From positions 1-35,301 of the forward strand of contig NZ_RHLQ01000034.1 in NCBI RefSeq assembly GCF_003711845.1: DNA of 35,301 nucleotides. Reading direction: 5' to 3'. The notes beneath the pieces were generated by a model. That model made no database searches, was not told the origin of the DNA, and saw only the letters and a program-made list of their open reading frames with translations. Position numbers and translations under genes: made by a program. This document shows, piece after piece, positions 25,084 through 33,942 of the stretch. The DNA comes from Lysinibacillus halotolerans (GTDB lineage: Bacteria > Bacillota > Bacilli > Bacillales_A > Planococcaceae). The stretch's first letter is position 1. Each line of letters starts with the position of its first letter.

Positions 25084-26982
25084 TTGAGCTTTTTCACTAG
25101 TAAAATTTTAAAAAGCGTGATCGGTTTTATTTCAATGGTAGCATTAATAGTGAGTTCTTTTGTTATTTTTCAATCGAACAATGAGCGAATTAGAGCTGCA
25201 TCTAATTCAGAAGAACTTCAACAAGCTTTTAAAAAAGCTGCAGAAGAATTTGATGTTCCATTAGAAATTTTAATGGCAGTATCCTATCATCAATCCCGTT
25301 GGAATGAACATGAAGGTCATAGTGAAGTCGGCGGCTACGGTGTTATGAATTTAATCGATTTGGATTTGAATATTGATGCAAAAGGAAAAAATGAGGCAAA
25401 TTTACAATCTACAGCCGATCTCTCAAAGGACTCTTTAGGTATGGCAGCACAGTTGCTTGGTATTGATGAAAAAAAATTAAAAACGAATACCGAACAAAAT
25501 ATAAGGGGCGGAGCTGCTCTTTTGGCACAATATGCAACAGAAACAGTAGGGAAAATACCAGTTGAGATTGGTGATTGGTATGGTGTCGTTATGTTATTTA
25601 GTGGATCAAATATTAAAAGTGTAGCAGAAGAATTTGCTGAAGGCGTTTTTACTACGATAGAAACGGGAGTCGAAAGAACAACTGTGAACGGACAAAAGGT
25701 AACTTTAAAAGGAATGGAAATTGAACCGAATAAACATACAGCTAAAAATATTAACTTAAGAAATCCAGAATCTTCAGGGGCAGATTGTCCCAATGGATTG
25801 GAATGTACGTTTATTCCTGCTACTTATGAACAATATTCAAGTAGTTCAAGGGATTACGGGAATTATGATTTGGCCGAAAGACCTGACGATGGGTTAGATA
25901 TTCGTTACATTATTATTCATGATATCGAAGGTAGCAGTGAATCGGCAATTAATCATTTCCAAGCCCAATCATATGTAAGTGCCCACTACGTACTTGATTC
26001 GGATGATGGAACGATTACCCAAATGGTTCGACCGAAAGATGTGGCTTGGCATGCAGGAAACTGGTATTTTAATGCCCATTCCATTGGGTTTGAGCATGAA
26101 GGTTTTGCTGTTGAAGGCGCGGATTGGTATAGTGAACAAATGTACCGATCATCTGCTAAATTAGTAAAATATTTAGCAGAGACATATAATATCCCCCTTG
26201 ATAGACAACATATTATTGGTCATGATGAAGTGCCAGGATTGACACCGGCAAGACAAGCGGCGATGCACTGGGATCCAGGAGCTTATTGGGATTGGTCCCA
26301 TTTCTTTAATCTGTTAGGAGAACCAATTAATCCTTCAGATGGTGATCACAACAGCAATATGATAACGATTCGACCTAATTATCATACGAATAAGCCTATT
26401 TTTACTTACGGCTCTACTATTCTTGAACCGAAATCTTCTAGTTTGATCCCCCTTTATACGCTGCCTAGTTTTGAATCCCCCCTTGTAAAAGATCCTCTTT
26501 TAAGTAATGGGGGAACGAATCGGATTAATGATTGGGGAAATAAAGCGGCAATTGGTCAAACTTATTATAAGTTAGCTCAACAAAATGATTGGACTGCGAT
26601 TTACTATGGAGGACAAGTCGCATGGTTTTATAATCCCCATGAAAAAAATTCGATACCGGGTAATGGAATTTTAATAACGCCTAAAGAAGGTAAAGAAAGT
26701 ATCCCAGTATATGGAGCAGCATATCCAGAAGCTGCAGCATACGAAGGGACAGGGATTGGAGAAGGTTCAAGAGGAGTTACAACACCACTTTATCAATTAC
26801 CAGCAGGAGATATGTACGTTGCAAGTGGTCCAATTGCATCTTCCTATTACTATGCGAAAGATTATAATGATCCAACATCTTATAAAGTAGTGATTGGAGA
26901 GGATAAATACTATCAAATTTACTTTAATCACCGTTTAGGTTTTGTAAAAAAAGAAGACGTTCAAATTGTTAATCTTCAGTAA
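25084..26982 (+). CDS. secreted N-acetylmuramoyl-L-alanine amidase, multi-domain
   Basis: A 632-residue exported protein. Residues 1-38 form a signal peptide or anchor. Residues about 45-190 resemble a lytic transglycosylase fold (FDVPLEILMAVSYHQSRW ... GGYGVMNLID), but the catalytic Glu position is Gln70. An Amidase_2/PGRP zinc domain spans about 270-410 with H279 (IIIHDIEGS), H395 and D397 (MHWDPG). The C-terminal about 200 residues look like two SH3-like wall-binding repeats (YKLAQQNDWTAIYYGGQVAW; YKVVIGEDKYYQIYFNHRLG). It should cut the amide link between muramic acid and the stem peptide. Start TTG 25084 lies 7 nt after AGGAGGGG. Monocistronic. Confidence 0.88.
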   Translation: MSFFTSKILKSVIGFISMVALIVSSFVIFQSNNERIRAASNSEELQQAFKKAAEEFDVPLEILMAVSYHQSRWNEHEGHSEVGGYGVMNLIDLDLNIDAKGKNEANLQSTADLSKDSLGMAAQLLGIDEKKLKTNTEQNIRGGAALLAQYATETVGKIPVEIGDWYGVVMLFSGSNIKSVAEEFAEGVFTTIETGVERTTVNGQKVTLKGMEIEPNKHTAKNINLRNPESSGADCPNGLECTFIPATYEQYSSSSRDYGNYDLAERPDDGLDIRYIIIHDIEGSSESAINHFQAQSYVSAHYVLDSDDGTITQMVRPKDVAWHAGNWYFNAHSIGFEHEGFAVEGADWYSEQMYRSSAKLVKYLAETYNIPLDRQHIIGHDEVPGLTPARQAAMHWDPGAYWDWSHFFNLLGEPINPSDGDHNSNMITIRPNYHTNKPIFTYGSTILEPKSSSLIPLYTLPSFESPLVKDPLLSNGGTNRINDWGNKAAIGQTYYKLAQQNDWTAIYYGGQVAWFYNPHEKNSIPGNGILITPKEGKESIPVYGAAYPEAAAYEGTGIGEGSRGVTTPLYQLPAGDMYVASGPIASSYYYAKDYNDPTSYKVVIGEDKYYQIYFNHRLGFVKKEDVQIVNLQ

Positions 26983-26989
26983 ATAGGAA

Positions 26990-27034
26990 CAGCCACTAAA
27001 GAATGGAGAGCCATTCTAATAGTGGCTTTTTTTA
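26990..27034 (+). terminator. terminator after the amidase gene
   Basis: AGCCACTA (26991-26998) pairs with TAGTGGCT (27020-27027), with AGAATGG/CCATTCT inside, then seven T. Confidence 0.9.
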
Positions 27035-27035
27035 C

Positions 27036-28493
27036 TTAAAACGGATATTCCCTTGGTTTTGTTTGTACGGAGATCCATTTTGTTACAGTGAATTCATCGA
27101 CAATCCACGGATTACCAAAGCGTCCTACACCACTGTCACGCATACCTCCAAAGGGTGCTCTCGGTTCATCGTTTACCGTTTGGTCATTTAAATGGGTCAT
27201 CCCAAACTCGATATCAAGGGCATATTCTCGTGCCCGATCCAAATCTCCTGCAAAAATGGCAGAACTTAACCCATAAATGGTATGGTTCGCAAATTCAATT
27301 GCCTCATCATCGGAAGAAGCTTTAATAATGGGAACGATGGGACCAAATAATTCTGTTTGAGCAAGTTCACTATCATTTCGTACGTTTCCAAAAATAGTAG
27401 GTGTTAACACATTACCGATTAACTGGCCGTCTAAAAGAACTTCTGTACCTTGTGCCTTTGCTTTTTCGATATTTTGTAAAGAAAAATCGATTTGTTTTTT
27501 ATTTATGATAGGTCCGATAATGACTTCATGGTCTCTTGGGTCCCCGTATTTTAAACTTTTTACCCGTTCTACAAATTTTTGTACAAATGCGTCATATAGT
27601 TTTTCGTGAACAATGATACGATTTGTAATCATACAAATTTGTCCTTGGTGAAGGAACTTTCCGAAAACTGCTGCCTTAACTGCCTGTTCTAAATCAGCAT
27701 CTGATAAGACGACAAAGGGAGCATTACCGCCAAGTTCTAATGCTACCCGTTTAAATAAGCCACCTGCTACTGTACCTATATGCCTTCCTACTTCTGTAGA
27801 CCCAGTAAAACTTACTAAACGAGCGACAGGGTGTTCCACCATTAAATCTCCAATGATTGAAGTTTTAGTAAGTACACTTTGAAAGACTCCTGGAGGAATA
27901 CCACCTTCCTCAAACGCTTTTGCTATTAATGAGCCGGAAGACAAACTCACTTGTAAATCCGCTTTGTGTACGACTGCATTCCCTAATGCAAGGGCAGGAG
28001 CAATTGTACGCATAGATAAATAAAGGGGGAAATTGAAGGGAGCGATGGATGATACGACACCTAAAGGTAATCGGTGGATTTCATTTATTTTATTTGGTAC
28101 TACAGATTGCTCTGTACGCACTTCATAAACTTTATCAATTGTTGTTAATGCTTCTTTCATTACTGAAACGGTACTCCCATATTCGACCGTTGCTTTAATA
28201 AAGCTACTGCCTGATTCTATGATTAGTAAATCAATAATGGCCTCTTTATTTTTTTCAAAAAACGAAATGGCTTTTTCAATTACTTTTCGCCGTAGTTCAT
28301 GGTTTTTTCCCCATTTTCTTTGAGCTTTATGGGCATCATAAAAGGCAAGGTCGACTTGCTCCTTTGAAGCCATTTGGACAGTAGCTAACACTTCATCATC
28401 AAAGGGATTCGTAATATCAAAACTGCTTCCTGAATCCCCATCTACCCATTTGCCGTTTAAATAACTTTGATTTAATGTTGTAAATTGGTTCAA
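27036..28493 (-). CDS. aldehyde dehydrogenase (benzaldehyde/vanillin type)
   Basis: A 485-residue NAD(P)-dependent enzyme that oxidises an aldehyde to an acid. The catalytic Cys287 is in GQICM, the general base E253 in LELGG, and N154 in APFNFP; the cofactor motif is FTGSTEVGRHIG. The sequence recalls B. subtilis YfmT (vanillin dehydrogenase), so an aromatic aldehyde is likely, but the substrate is not proven. Start is TTG 28493, 8 nt after GGAGG. A palindrome lies just upstream. It is convergent with the amidase gene. Confidence 0.88.
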   Translation of the reverse strand: MNQFTTLNQSYLNGKWVDGDSGSSFDITNPFDDEVLATVQMASKEQVDLAFYDAHKAQRKWGKNHELRRKVIEKAISFFEKNKEAIIDLLIIESGSSFIKATVEYGSTVSVMKEALTTIDKVYEVRTEQSVVPNKINEIHRLPLGVVSSIAPFNFPLYLSMRTIAPALALGNAVVHKADLQVSLSSGSLIAKAFEEGGIPPGVFQSVLTKTSIIGDLMVEHPVARLVSFTGSTEVGRHIGTVAGGLFKRVALELGGNAPFVVLSDADLEQAVKAAVFGKFLHQGQICMITNRIIVHEKLYDAFVQKFVERVKSLKYGDPRDHEVIIGPIINKKQIDFSLQNIEKAKAQGTEVLLDGQLIGNVLTPTIFGNVRNDSELAQTELFGPIVPIIKASSDDEAIEFANHTIYGLSSAIFAGDLDRAREYALDIEFGMTHLNDQTVNDEPRAPFGGMRDSGVGRFGNPWIVDEFTVTKWISVQTKPREYPF

Positions 28494-28511
28494 TGAATAT
28501 TCCTCCGTAAT

Positions 28512-28534
28512 TTTGAACGTCTGGATCGTTCAAA
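28512..28534. promoter_or_regulatory. palindromic operator candidate before the aldehyde dehydrogenase gene
   Basis: TTTGAACG (28512-28519) and CGTTCAAA (28527-28534) form a perfect 8-7-8 inverted repeat just upstream of the ribosome site of the minus-strand gene. Size and shape suit a dimeric repressor. No regulator gene is adjacent. Confidence 0.45.
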
Positions 28535-28666
28535 TTAATTTTTCCTGTTTATTTTGCACCAAAAATTAAAATGATATTATTGTGCACATTGCTAATTAAT
28601 ACATACAAATTATAGGAATATGTTCATTCGATTAGAAAAGACTAACGAAAAGGAGGCGAGGAGCAG

Positions 28667-29017
28667 TTGAAAACAAAAATTGCGATTTCGGTATTCGTAA
28701 TACTAAGTACGATTGCAATCGGAAAGATTTTGACAGTACCTCCAAATGACAATATGACGAGCGCAGAAGAAATAGTTCCTTCTTATGCCAAATGGGGAAG
28801 AATAGCGATGCAAAAAGTAATGGAGAAATATCCTTCTGCGGATGTAATTGACTATTTGCATATAGGTAAAGAAGTCGGAACGGTTCATTCTGTAGAGAAA
28901 TTTAAACTTTGGTTAAGGGCGGTAGATAATCGTGAATTTGGAGTATTTGTTGACATATCGATAAATAATGAAACAGAAGAAATAGTTGACATTCAATTTA
29001 CAGAAACGGATCGATAA
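28667..29017 (+). CDS. DUF3889 family exported or membrane-anchored protein
   Basis: A 116-residue protein with an N-terminal hydrophobic segment (about 5-24) that is a signal peptide or anchor. The rest fits DUF3889 (PSYAKWGRIAMQKVMEKYP then a mixed alpha/beta core ending DIQFTET). Function is unknown; the family is found in Bacillaceae. The start is TTG 28667, 10 nt after AAAGGAGG. It is divergent from the aldehyde dehydrogenase gene and has its own terminator. Confidence 0.8.
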   Translation: MKTKIAISVFVILSTIAIGKILTVPPNDNMTSAEEIVPSYAKWGRIAMQKVMEKYPSADVIDYLHIGKEVGTVHSVEKFKLWLRAVDNREFGVFVDISINNETEEIVDIQFTETDR

Positions 29018-29050
29018 AAAACGCAAGGCTTTTATGCCTTGCGTTTTATT
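29015..29050. terminator. bidirectional terminator between DUF3889 and the lipoprotein gene
   Basis: AAAACGCAAGGC pairs with GCCTTGCGTTTT around a 6-nt loop (29030-29035), with A and T runs outside. The right side overlaps the stop codon of the convergent gene. Confidence 0.92.
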
Positions 29051-29534
29051 TTACCTCCATTTTAAAAATGTATGAGCTATCACCACTTGAGTTTCTATCA
29101 TCTTTTTCCCAAACACCATAGTAAGTTACGACATATGTACCTCGTACAATTGGGGCTGAAAAGGTGTCTTTATCCAGTTTCAACTGTTCCGTTTGTCCCG
29201 AGCTATCTGTTACGGTAACGTTTTGGGAACTAGGTTTACGTTCGATGTGTAACATTATTTTTTCATTTCGTGAAACTTTTATACCCTTTATACTATCCAT
29301 CATTTCAGTAGATGTGACCATATCTACACATTCGGATACTTTGTCTGTATTCCAACAGTAGGAGCCTTGGAAAGTTGGATAAATTTCATTATCGATTTCA
29401 ATTTCAACTTTTGGAGGAGTAGTTAGTTTTGAACTGGATGTTGGCATCTCCAATTCGTATTCCGAATTCGAACAACCAATTAGAAAAAAGGGAAAAAGAA
29501 ATATTAAAAAGGTAATATACTTTAAATTATTCAA
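29046..29534 (-). CDS. putative lipoprotein
   Basis: A 162-residue protein with a lipoprotein signal: hydrophobic stretch 5-20 and lipobox LIGC, so Cys21 should be lipidated and the protein anchored outside the membrane. The mature part has the recurrent sequence YPTFQGSYCWNTDK near residues 52-66, seen in other Bacillus lipoproteins of unknown function, followed by a beta-rich region. Start is TTG, 6 nt after GGAGG. It is divergent from the ECF sigma gene (129 bp), so it may be part of that sigma factor's regulon or sensor unit (inference). Confidence 0.75.
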   Translation of the reverse strand: MNNLKYITFLIFLFPFFLIGCSNSEYELEMPTSSSKLTTPPKVEIEIDNEIYPTFQGSYCWNTDKVSECVDMVTSTEMMDSIKGIKVSRNEKIMLHIERKPSSQNVTVTDSSGQTEQLKLDKDTFSAPIVRGTYVVTYYGVWEKDDRNSSGDSSYIFKMEVK

Positions 29535-29663
29535 AGCATTCCTCCATTACAAAGAAGTATATGTCTTACTATGTATATGGCAATTTTATGTTAATTATCA
29601 TTTTTTTGTAGCATACTGAGTCGTTTCACTATCATAATCGTCTATATAGGTGGAGGTGAGATT

Positions 29664-30176
29664 TTGACTTTCAATTTCGAAAAGGAATATGAGGCACATA
29701 GTGACCGTATTTATCAATACATATATTTTTTAGTCGGACATACCGAAACGGCTGAAGATTTAACGCAAGAAACCTTTATAAAAGCAATGCAATATTCTAC
29801 TTCGTTTCGTCAAGAGGCTAGTACTTTCACTTGGTTAATGAAAATTGCGCGGAATTTAACTTATGACTATTTTCGTCGAAAACGTCTCATTCAGTTTTTA
29901 CCTTTCCGAAAGGAGTATGACAATAGAGAAACTGTATTTACACCAGAAAAGTGGCTAGAAAATCATGAAGAATCCAAACGATTATACGAGGCATTACATC
30001 AATTGAAATTGGACTATCGAGAAGCCATTGTACTAAGAAAAATAGAAGGCTTTTCAATAAAGGAATCAGTAGAAATCCTTGGATGGAAAGAAGCGAAAGT
30101 TAAAAATTGTACAGAGCGAGGAATGAAGGCATTAAAACAAATTCTATTGAAAGGGGGAGAGGAGCATGAATCTTGA
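29664..30176 (+). CDS. ECF-type RNA polymerase sigma factor
   Basis: A 170-residue sigma-70 family protein. Region 2 is at about 8-75 (YQYIYFLVGHTETAEDLTQETF) and region 4 at about 105-160 (LDYREAIVLRKIEGFSIKESVEILGWKEAKVKNCTERGMKAL). Regions 1 and 3 are absent, as in ECF factors. Start TTG 29664 lies 7 nt after GGAGG. It overlaps the next gene by 11 bp, the usual arrangement of sigma and anti-sigma genes. CGTC at 29639-29642 could be an ECF -10, but I see no matching AAC -35, so autoregulation is open. Signal unknown. Confidence 0.88.
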   Translation: MTFNFEKEYEAHSDRIYQYIYFLVGHTETAEDLTQETFIKAMQYSTSFRQEASTFTWLMKIARNLTYDYFRRKRLIQFLPFRKEYDNRETVFTPEKWLENHEESKRLYEALHQLKLDYREAIVLRKIEGFSIKESVEILGWKEAKVKNCTERGMKALKQILLKGGEEHES

Positions 30177-31128
30177 TGATCAATTAAGGGAAATGGTTCG
30201 ACCATATCGAGATGGGACAACGAAAGATAATTCAAAACAAGCTATTATGAAAAAAGTGAAAAAGGAAAGCATTCGAAATCGTTGGATATATCGATTGGTA
30301 CTTGTCAGTACATGTGCGATTGCTATTTTATTATTTGCGTCATTCTTTGCTTCTACTTCGATTCAGCAAGATGTAACGGCGACCCCTTTTGGAAACATTA
30401 ATGAACATACAAAAATAGAAAAAGTGATTATTTTAGAAAATAAAAATCCACAGCGTCAGTTAAACTTAAGGTCCATTTTCTATCCTTTCAAGGAATCTAT
30501 CACAACAAGTGAAGTTTTTGATGACGTTATTCCTATTTTATTGTCAGCGAGGGAACGGGCAATACCATGGGATGGTACTTTTGAAGAAGAAGTCATTGAA
30601 GATATTCATTTTACTTTTTCGAATGGGGAAGAACTTTATTTAAAGCAGTCTTTTGAAGGGGAAGTTTCTGAACATGTTAATTTTTTGTACGATCCAAATG
30701 CGAACATGAAATATGCCTTATCCAATGAAGAGTGGAGAACAATTACTGCACTAACCGATGAAATTCATAGTCAACATCAATTCACAAGATGGACATTTAT
30801 CTGGAAATTTTTATTGGTGATTATCATTATAGGAATATCCATTGTCATTAATAAAAAGGAACAAAAGAAATTTAAGATTGAGCCTAAAAAGAAACAATCT
30901 TCTATCGTAAATATTCTACTTACATTAGTAAGTGTTTATATAATTAATAAAATAATTAATTATTTTGGAACGATTCATTTCGGAGTGGGTATTTTAATAC
31001 TAATTTCTGTTTTTATCATTGAGGAACTAATAAGTTATAGAAGAACAAAACAACCGATTCATTGGAAATTTTTAAGTTTAAATTTGTTCATTGCTTTGAT
31101 ATTTTTAATATTATTAACTTATTTTTAA
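30166..31128 (+). CDS. putative membrane anti-sigma factor, five helices
   Basis: A 320-residue protein with a short N-terminal cytosolic part (1-40), one membrane helix (about 41-63), a soluble domain of about 145 residues, and four more helices at about 209-228, 247-264, 270-287 and 301-319. Position and 11-bp overlap with the sigma gene suggest it holds the sigma factor at the membrane. I do not see the zinc-binding HxxxCxxC motif of ZAS anti-sigma proteins. The C-terminal four-helix part is unusual for such proteins and may be a sensor or a fused second module. Function is inferred from context only. Confidence 0.6.
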   Translation: MNLDDQLREMVRPYRDGTTKDNSKQAIMKKVKKESIRNRWIYRLVLVSTCAIAILLFASFFASTSIQQDVTATPFGNINEHTKIEKVIILENKNPQRQLNLRSIFYPFKESITTSEVFDDVIPILLSARERAIPWDGTFEEEVIEDIHFTFSNGEELYLKQSFEGEVSEHVNFLYDPNANMKYALSNEEWRTITALTDEIHSQHQFTRWTFIWKFLLVIIIIGISIVINKKEQKKFKIEPKKKQSSIVNILLTLVSVYIINKIINYFGTIHFGVGILILISVFIIEELISYRRTKQPIHWKFLSLNLFIALIFLILLTYF

Positions 31129-31133
31129 ATGAG

Positions 31134-31170
31134 AAGGTACTTTAAACCGTAGTAGTTTAAAGTACCTTTA
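31134..31170. terminator. hairpin between the anti-sigma gene and proA
   Basis: AAGGTACTTTAAAC (31134-31147) pairs perfectly with GTTTAAAGTACCTT (31155-31168). The T run is short (TTTA), so termination is likely but not certain. It lies between convergent genes. Confidence 0.65.
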
Positions 31171-31173
31171 TGT

Positions 31174-32439
31174 TTATTCCCTTACTTGACCATTTCCATA
31201 AACAAAGTATTTAGCTGAAGTAAGGGCAGGTAAACCCATTGGTCCTCTGGCATGAAGTTTTTGAGTACTAATGCCGATTTCAGCGCCATAGCCAAATTCA
31301 AATCCATCTGTAAAACGGGTAGAAGCATTATGATAAACAGCAGCTGAGTCAACACTAGTTAAAAAGGTTTGTGCTGCTATTGGATCTTCCGTAATAATGG
31401 ATTCGGAATGATTTGTGCTGTACGTATTGACATGATTAATGGCTTCATACAAATTTTCAACTACTTTGACACTTATAGTTAAGCTTAAATACTCCGTTGC
31501 GTAATCCTCTTCTGATGCAACGGTTGCATGTGGGAATACTTCACACACCTTTGAATCACCAATAATATGAATATTTGCTTCATGTAGATGTTGTAATAAC
31601 TGTTTACCGTTTCGTTCAAACCAATCCTGTTGAATGAGTAAACTTTCTGCGGCATTACAAACAGAAGGGCGTTGGATTTTGGCATTTAGAATGATCTTTA
31701 ATGCCATCGTATAATTAGCCGTCGTATCAACATACACATGACAATTACCAGCTCCTGTTTCTAAAACGGGAACAGTTGCTTCTTTCACAACTAAATCAAT
31801 TAAATTTTTACCTCCACGCGGAATCAACACATCTAAATATTCCTTTAAATGGAATAGTTCCTTTGCAGTTTCGTGACGCGTATCTTCGATTAATTGTACA
31901 GCATCTAATGGAAGGGTGGTGTTATGTAATGCGCGGTGAATTGTATCCACAAGTACTTTATTTGAATGTTTAGCAGAAGAGCTTCCTCGTAATATAACGG
32001 CATTACCTGTTTTCAAACTAAGAGTGGCTGCATCAATTGTTACATTCGGACGAGCTTCATAAATCATGCCGATTACACCAAGGGGAACACGACGCTTTTC
32101 TATTAATAAACCATTTTCTTTCGTTGTTGATTCAAGAAGTTCACCAACTGGGTCATGTAATTGAACAAGGTCATGAATCGCTTTAGCCATTAGTTCGATA
32201 CGACTTTCATTTAACATAATTCGATCTAATGTTGAGTCGGGAATATTATTTTGCTTTCCTACCACTAAATCTTGTTCATTTGCTGATAGGATGACATCTT
32301 TATCAATTATTAGCTGTTCGGCGATTTTTAATAATGCTTCATTTTTTTCAGCAGTTGTTTTAACATTCATTATATAACTTGCCTTTTTAGCTAATTTCCC
32401 TTTTGCTTGAACTTCACTGTCAATTATCGCTTTTGTCAT
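31174..32439 (-). CDS. proA: glutamate-5-semialdehyde dehydrogenase (gamma-glutamyl phosphate reductase)
   Basis: A 421-residue NADPH enzyme for the second step of proline synthesis. Family motifs: RVPLGVIGMIYEARPNVTIDA, GNAVILRGSSSAKHSN, LIPRGGKNLI, and the catalytic Cys in QRPSVCNAAESLL. Start ATG follows AAGGAGGAG. It lies 36 bp after proB with no terminator between, so proBA is one operon under the proB T-box. Confidence 0.97.
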   Translation of the reverse strand: MTKAIIDSEVQAKGKLAKKASYIMNVKTTAEKNEALLKIAEQLIIDKDVILSANEQDLVVGKQNNIPDSTLDRIMLNESRIELMAKAIHDLVQLHDPVGELLESTTKENGLLIEKRRVPLGVIGMIYEARPNVTIDAATLSLKTGNAVILRGSSSAKHSNKVLVDTIHRALHNTTLPLDAVQLIEDTRHETAKELFHLKEYLDVLIPRGGKNLIDLVVKEATVPVLETGAGNCHVYVDTTANYTMALKIILNAKIQRPSVCNAAESLLIQQDWFERNGKQLLQHLHEANIHIIGDSKVCEVFPHATVASEEDYATEYLSLTISVKVVENLYEAINHVNTYSTNHSESIITEDPIAAQTFLTSVDSAAVYHNASTRFTDGFEFGYGAEIGISTQKLHARGPMGLPALTSAKYFVYGNGQVRE

Positions 32440-32475
32440 GAATACTCCTCCTTACAAATAATTTAGCTATGTCGA

Positions 32476-33558
32476 TTATGCTTTGATCCATTTATCCCGG
32501 TGAATGACCTCAGTGGAAGTTACATCAATTTCATTCGTTCTTTTTCCAAGTGCTTGTAACAATTCTTCACTAGAATAAAGGACTTCACCTCGACCTAACA
32601 AATTCGATTCACCATATACTTCGACAACATCCCCTTTACAAAATTCGCCTTCAATTTTATATACACCTGCGGGTAAAAGACTTTTGCCGTTCATTAGAAT
32701 AGCTTTTTCTGCCCCTTTATCAATAAACAACTTTCCAGATACCTCTGTAATGGATAACCATTGCTTTTGATTAGCTAGGACAGTCAAATCCTTTCCAATA
32801 TAAGTACCATCACCATACCCATTTAAAATTTCGAGTAACTTTGTTGGACCTTTTCCAGTTCCAATAAAAACTTGAACACCTGCTTGTAAGGCAGTACGAG
32901 CTGCCATTAGTTTCGATTGCATCCCGCCAGTACCAACCTTCGAACCACTATCCGTTGCTAAAGTTAGCATGTCATCTGTAATTTCATTTAAGTGATGAAT
33001 ACGATTAGCATTTGGATTTTTAAAAGGATTGTCATCATAAAAACCGTTGATGTCCGTTAAGATAATAAGGTGATCCGCATGGACAAGCCCACTTACTAGA
33101 GCAGATAACATATCATTATCTCCAAAAGTTAGTTCTGTTATGGATACTGTATCATTTTCATTAATAATGGGAAGGACGCCTCGTTGAAGTAACTCCGTAA
33201 AGGTGGCATAGGCGTTTTTATATCGTTCTTTCTTTGAGAAATCTGTTCGTGTTAATAAAATTTGCGCTGCTGTTATTTGATGATCGTGGAATGATTCTGA
33301 GTAGTATTGGATAAGTAAACTTTGACCAACAGCAGCCGCTGCTTGTTTTCCTTTTAAAGTAACTGGTCGAGAAGGGTAGCCCAACTTACGAAATCCAGCA
33401 GCAACTGCACCTGAGGAAACGAGTAATACATCATGACCTTCCTGTTTTAAAATTGCTAGTGCTCCGATATGATCTTGTAGTTTTTCGTGGTCAATTTCTC
33501 CTTTCGCATTTGTAAGGGAGCTACTTCCAATTTTCACAACAATTCTTTTTTTCTTCAT
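32476..33558 (-). CDS. proB: glutamate 5-kinase
   Basis: A 360-residue kinase that makes gamma-glutamyl phosphate, the first committed step of proline synthesis. The amino acid kinase domain (about 1-250) shows [39 protein letters not shown] and [16 protein letters not shown]-type domain follows (about 275-355). Start ATG 33558 follows GGAGG. It is preceded by a proline T-box leader and followed by proA. Confidence 0.97.
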   Translation of the reverse strand: MKKKRIVVKIGSSSLTNAKGEIDHEKLQDHIGALAILKQEGHDVLLVSSGAVAAGFRKLGYPSRPVTLKGKQAAAAVGQSLLIQYYSESFHDHQITAAQILLTRTDFSKKERYKNAYATFTELLQRGVLPIINENDTVSITELTFGDNDMLSALVSGLVHADHLIILTDINGFYDDNPFKNPNANRIHHLNEITDDMLTLATDSGSKVGTGGMQSKLMAARTALQAGVQVFIGTGKGPTKLLEILNGYGDGTYIGKDLTVLANQKQWLSITEVSGKLFIDKGAEKAILMNGKSLLPAGVYKIEGEFCKGDVVEVYGESNLLGRGEVLYSSEELLQALGKRTNEIDVTSTEVIHRDKWIKA

Positions 33559-33594
33559 CGATATACCTCCTTATCCTTTTGTATCTTTCAATAA

Positions 33595-33838
33595 TAAAAA
33601 GCCTTTTTCACCCTGAAAATTAGGGCGAAAAAGGCTACTTTTCCGTGGTACCACCTAGCTTGGATTGCCATTGCAAATCCCACTTTGTGCTCATAACGCT
33701 AGAGTCTGCGTCTAGTTTTCTAGAAGCTGGCGAAGTAGGTTCCGTGATCCTTTTTGTACGATGTTTTGCAGCCGGTGAACATCGCTCTCTTTCCAATAGG
33801 GTTTCACATACTAGTCTTCGTTACGCTGATTTTTCTTT
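33595..33838 (-). ncRNA. T-box riboswitch of proBA, proline specifier CCU
   Basis: On the minus strand: stem I with the AGAGAG bulge and a GGCUGCAA apical loop, then the specifier CCU (33737-33739) in the same GAACCUACUUCG context as the proC leader. The T-box core AGGTGGTACCACGG is at 33643-33656. The terminator (33595-33636) pairs AGCCTTTTTC with GAAAAAGGCT, followed by T. Confidence 0.95.
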
Positions 33839-33845
33839 TTGAATA

Positions 33846-33874
33846 AATATGCAACAATTTAAAATATTTGTCAA
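33846..33874 (-). promoter_or_regulatory. proB promoter
   Basis: TTGACA (33869-33874 on the minus strand), 17-nt spacer, CATATT (33846-33851), just before the T-box. Confidence 0.72.
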
Positions 33875-33942
33875 TAACATTGTATCTTTGAATTGATGAA
33901 ATGGATAATGTTTCGCTTAAGGATTTCGACTCGTGGTGTTAT

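Noticed and set aside
29664-29666. ECF-type autoregulated promoter before the sigma gene
   Set aside because: CGTC at 29639-29642 could be the -10, but no AAC-containing -35 lies 16-17 nt upstream.
33645-33842. Plus-strand open frame of 65 codons across the proB leader
   Set aside because: Antisense to the proBA T-box; same reasoning.
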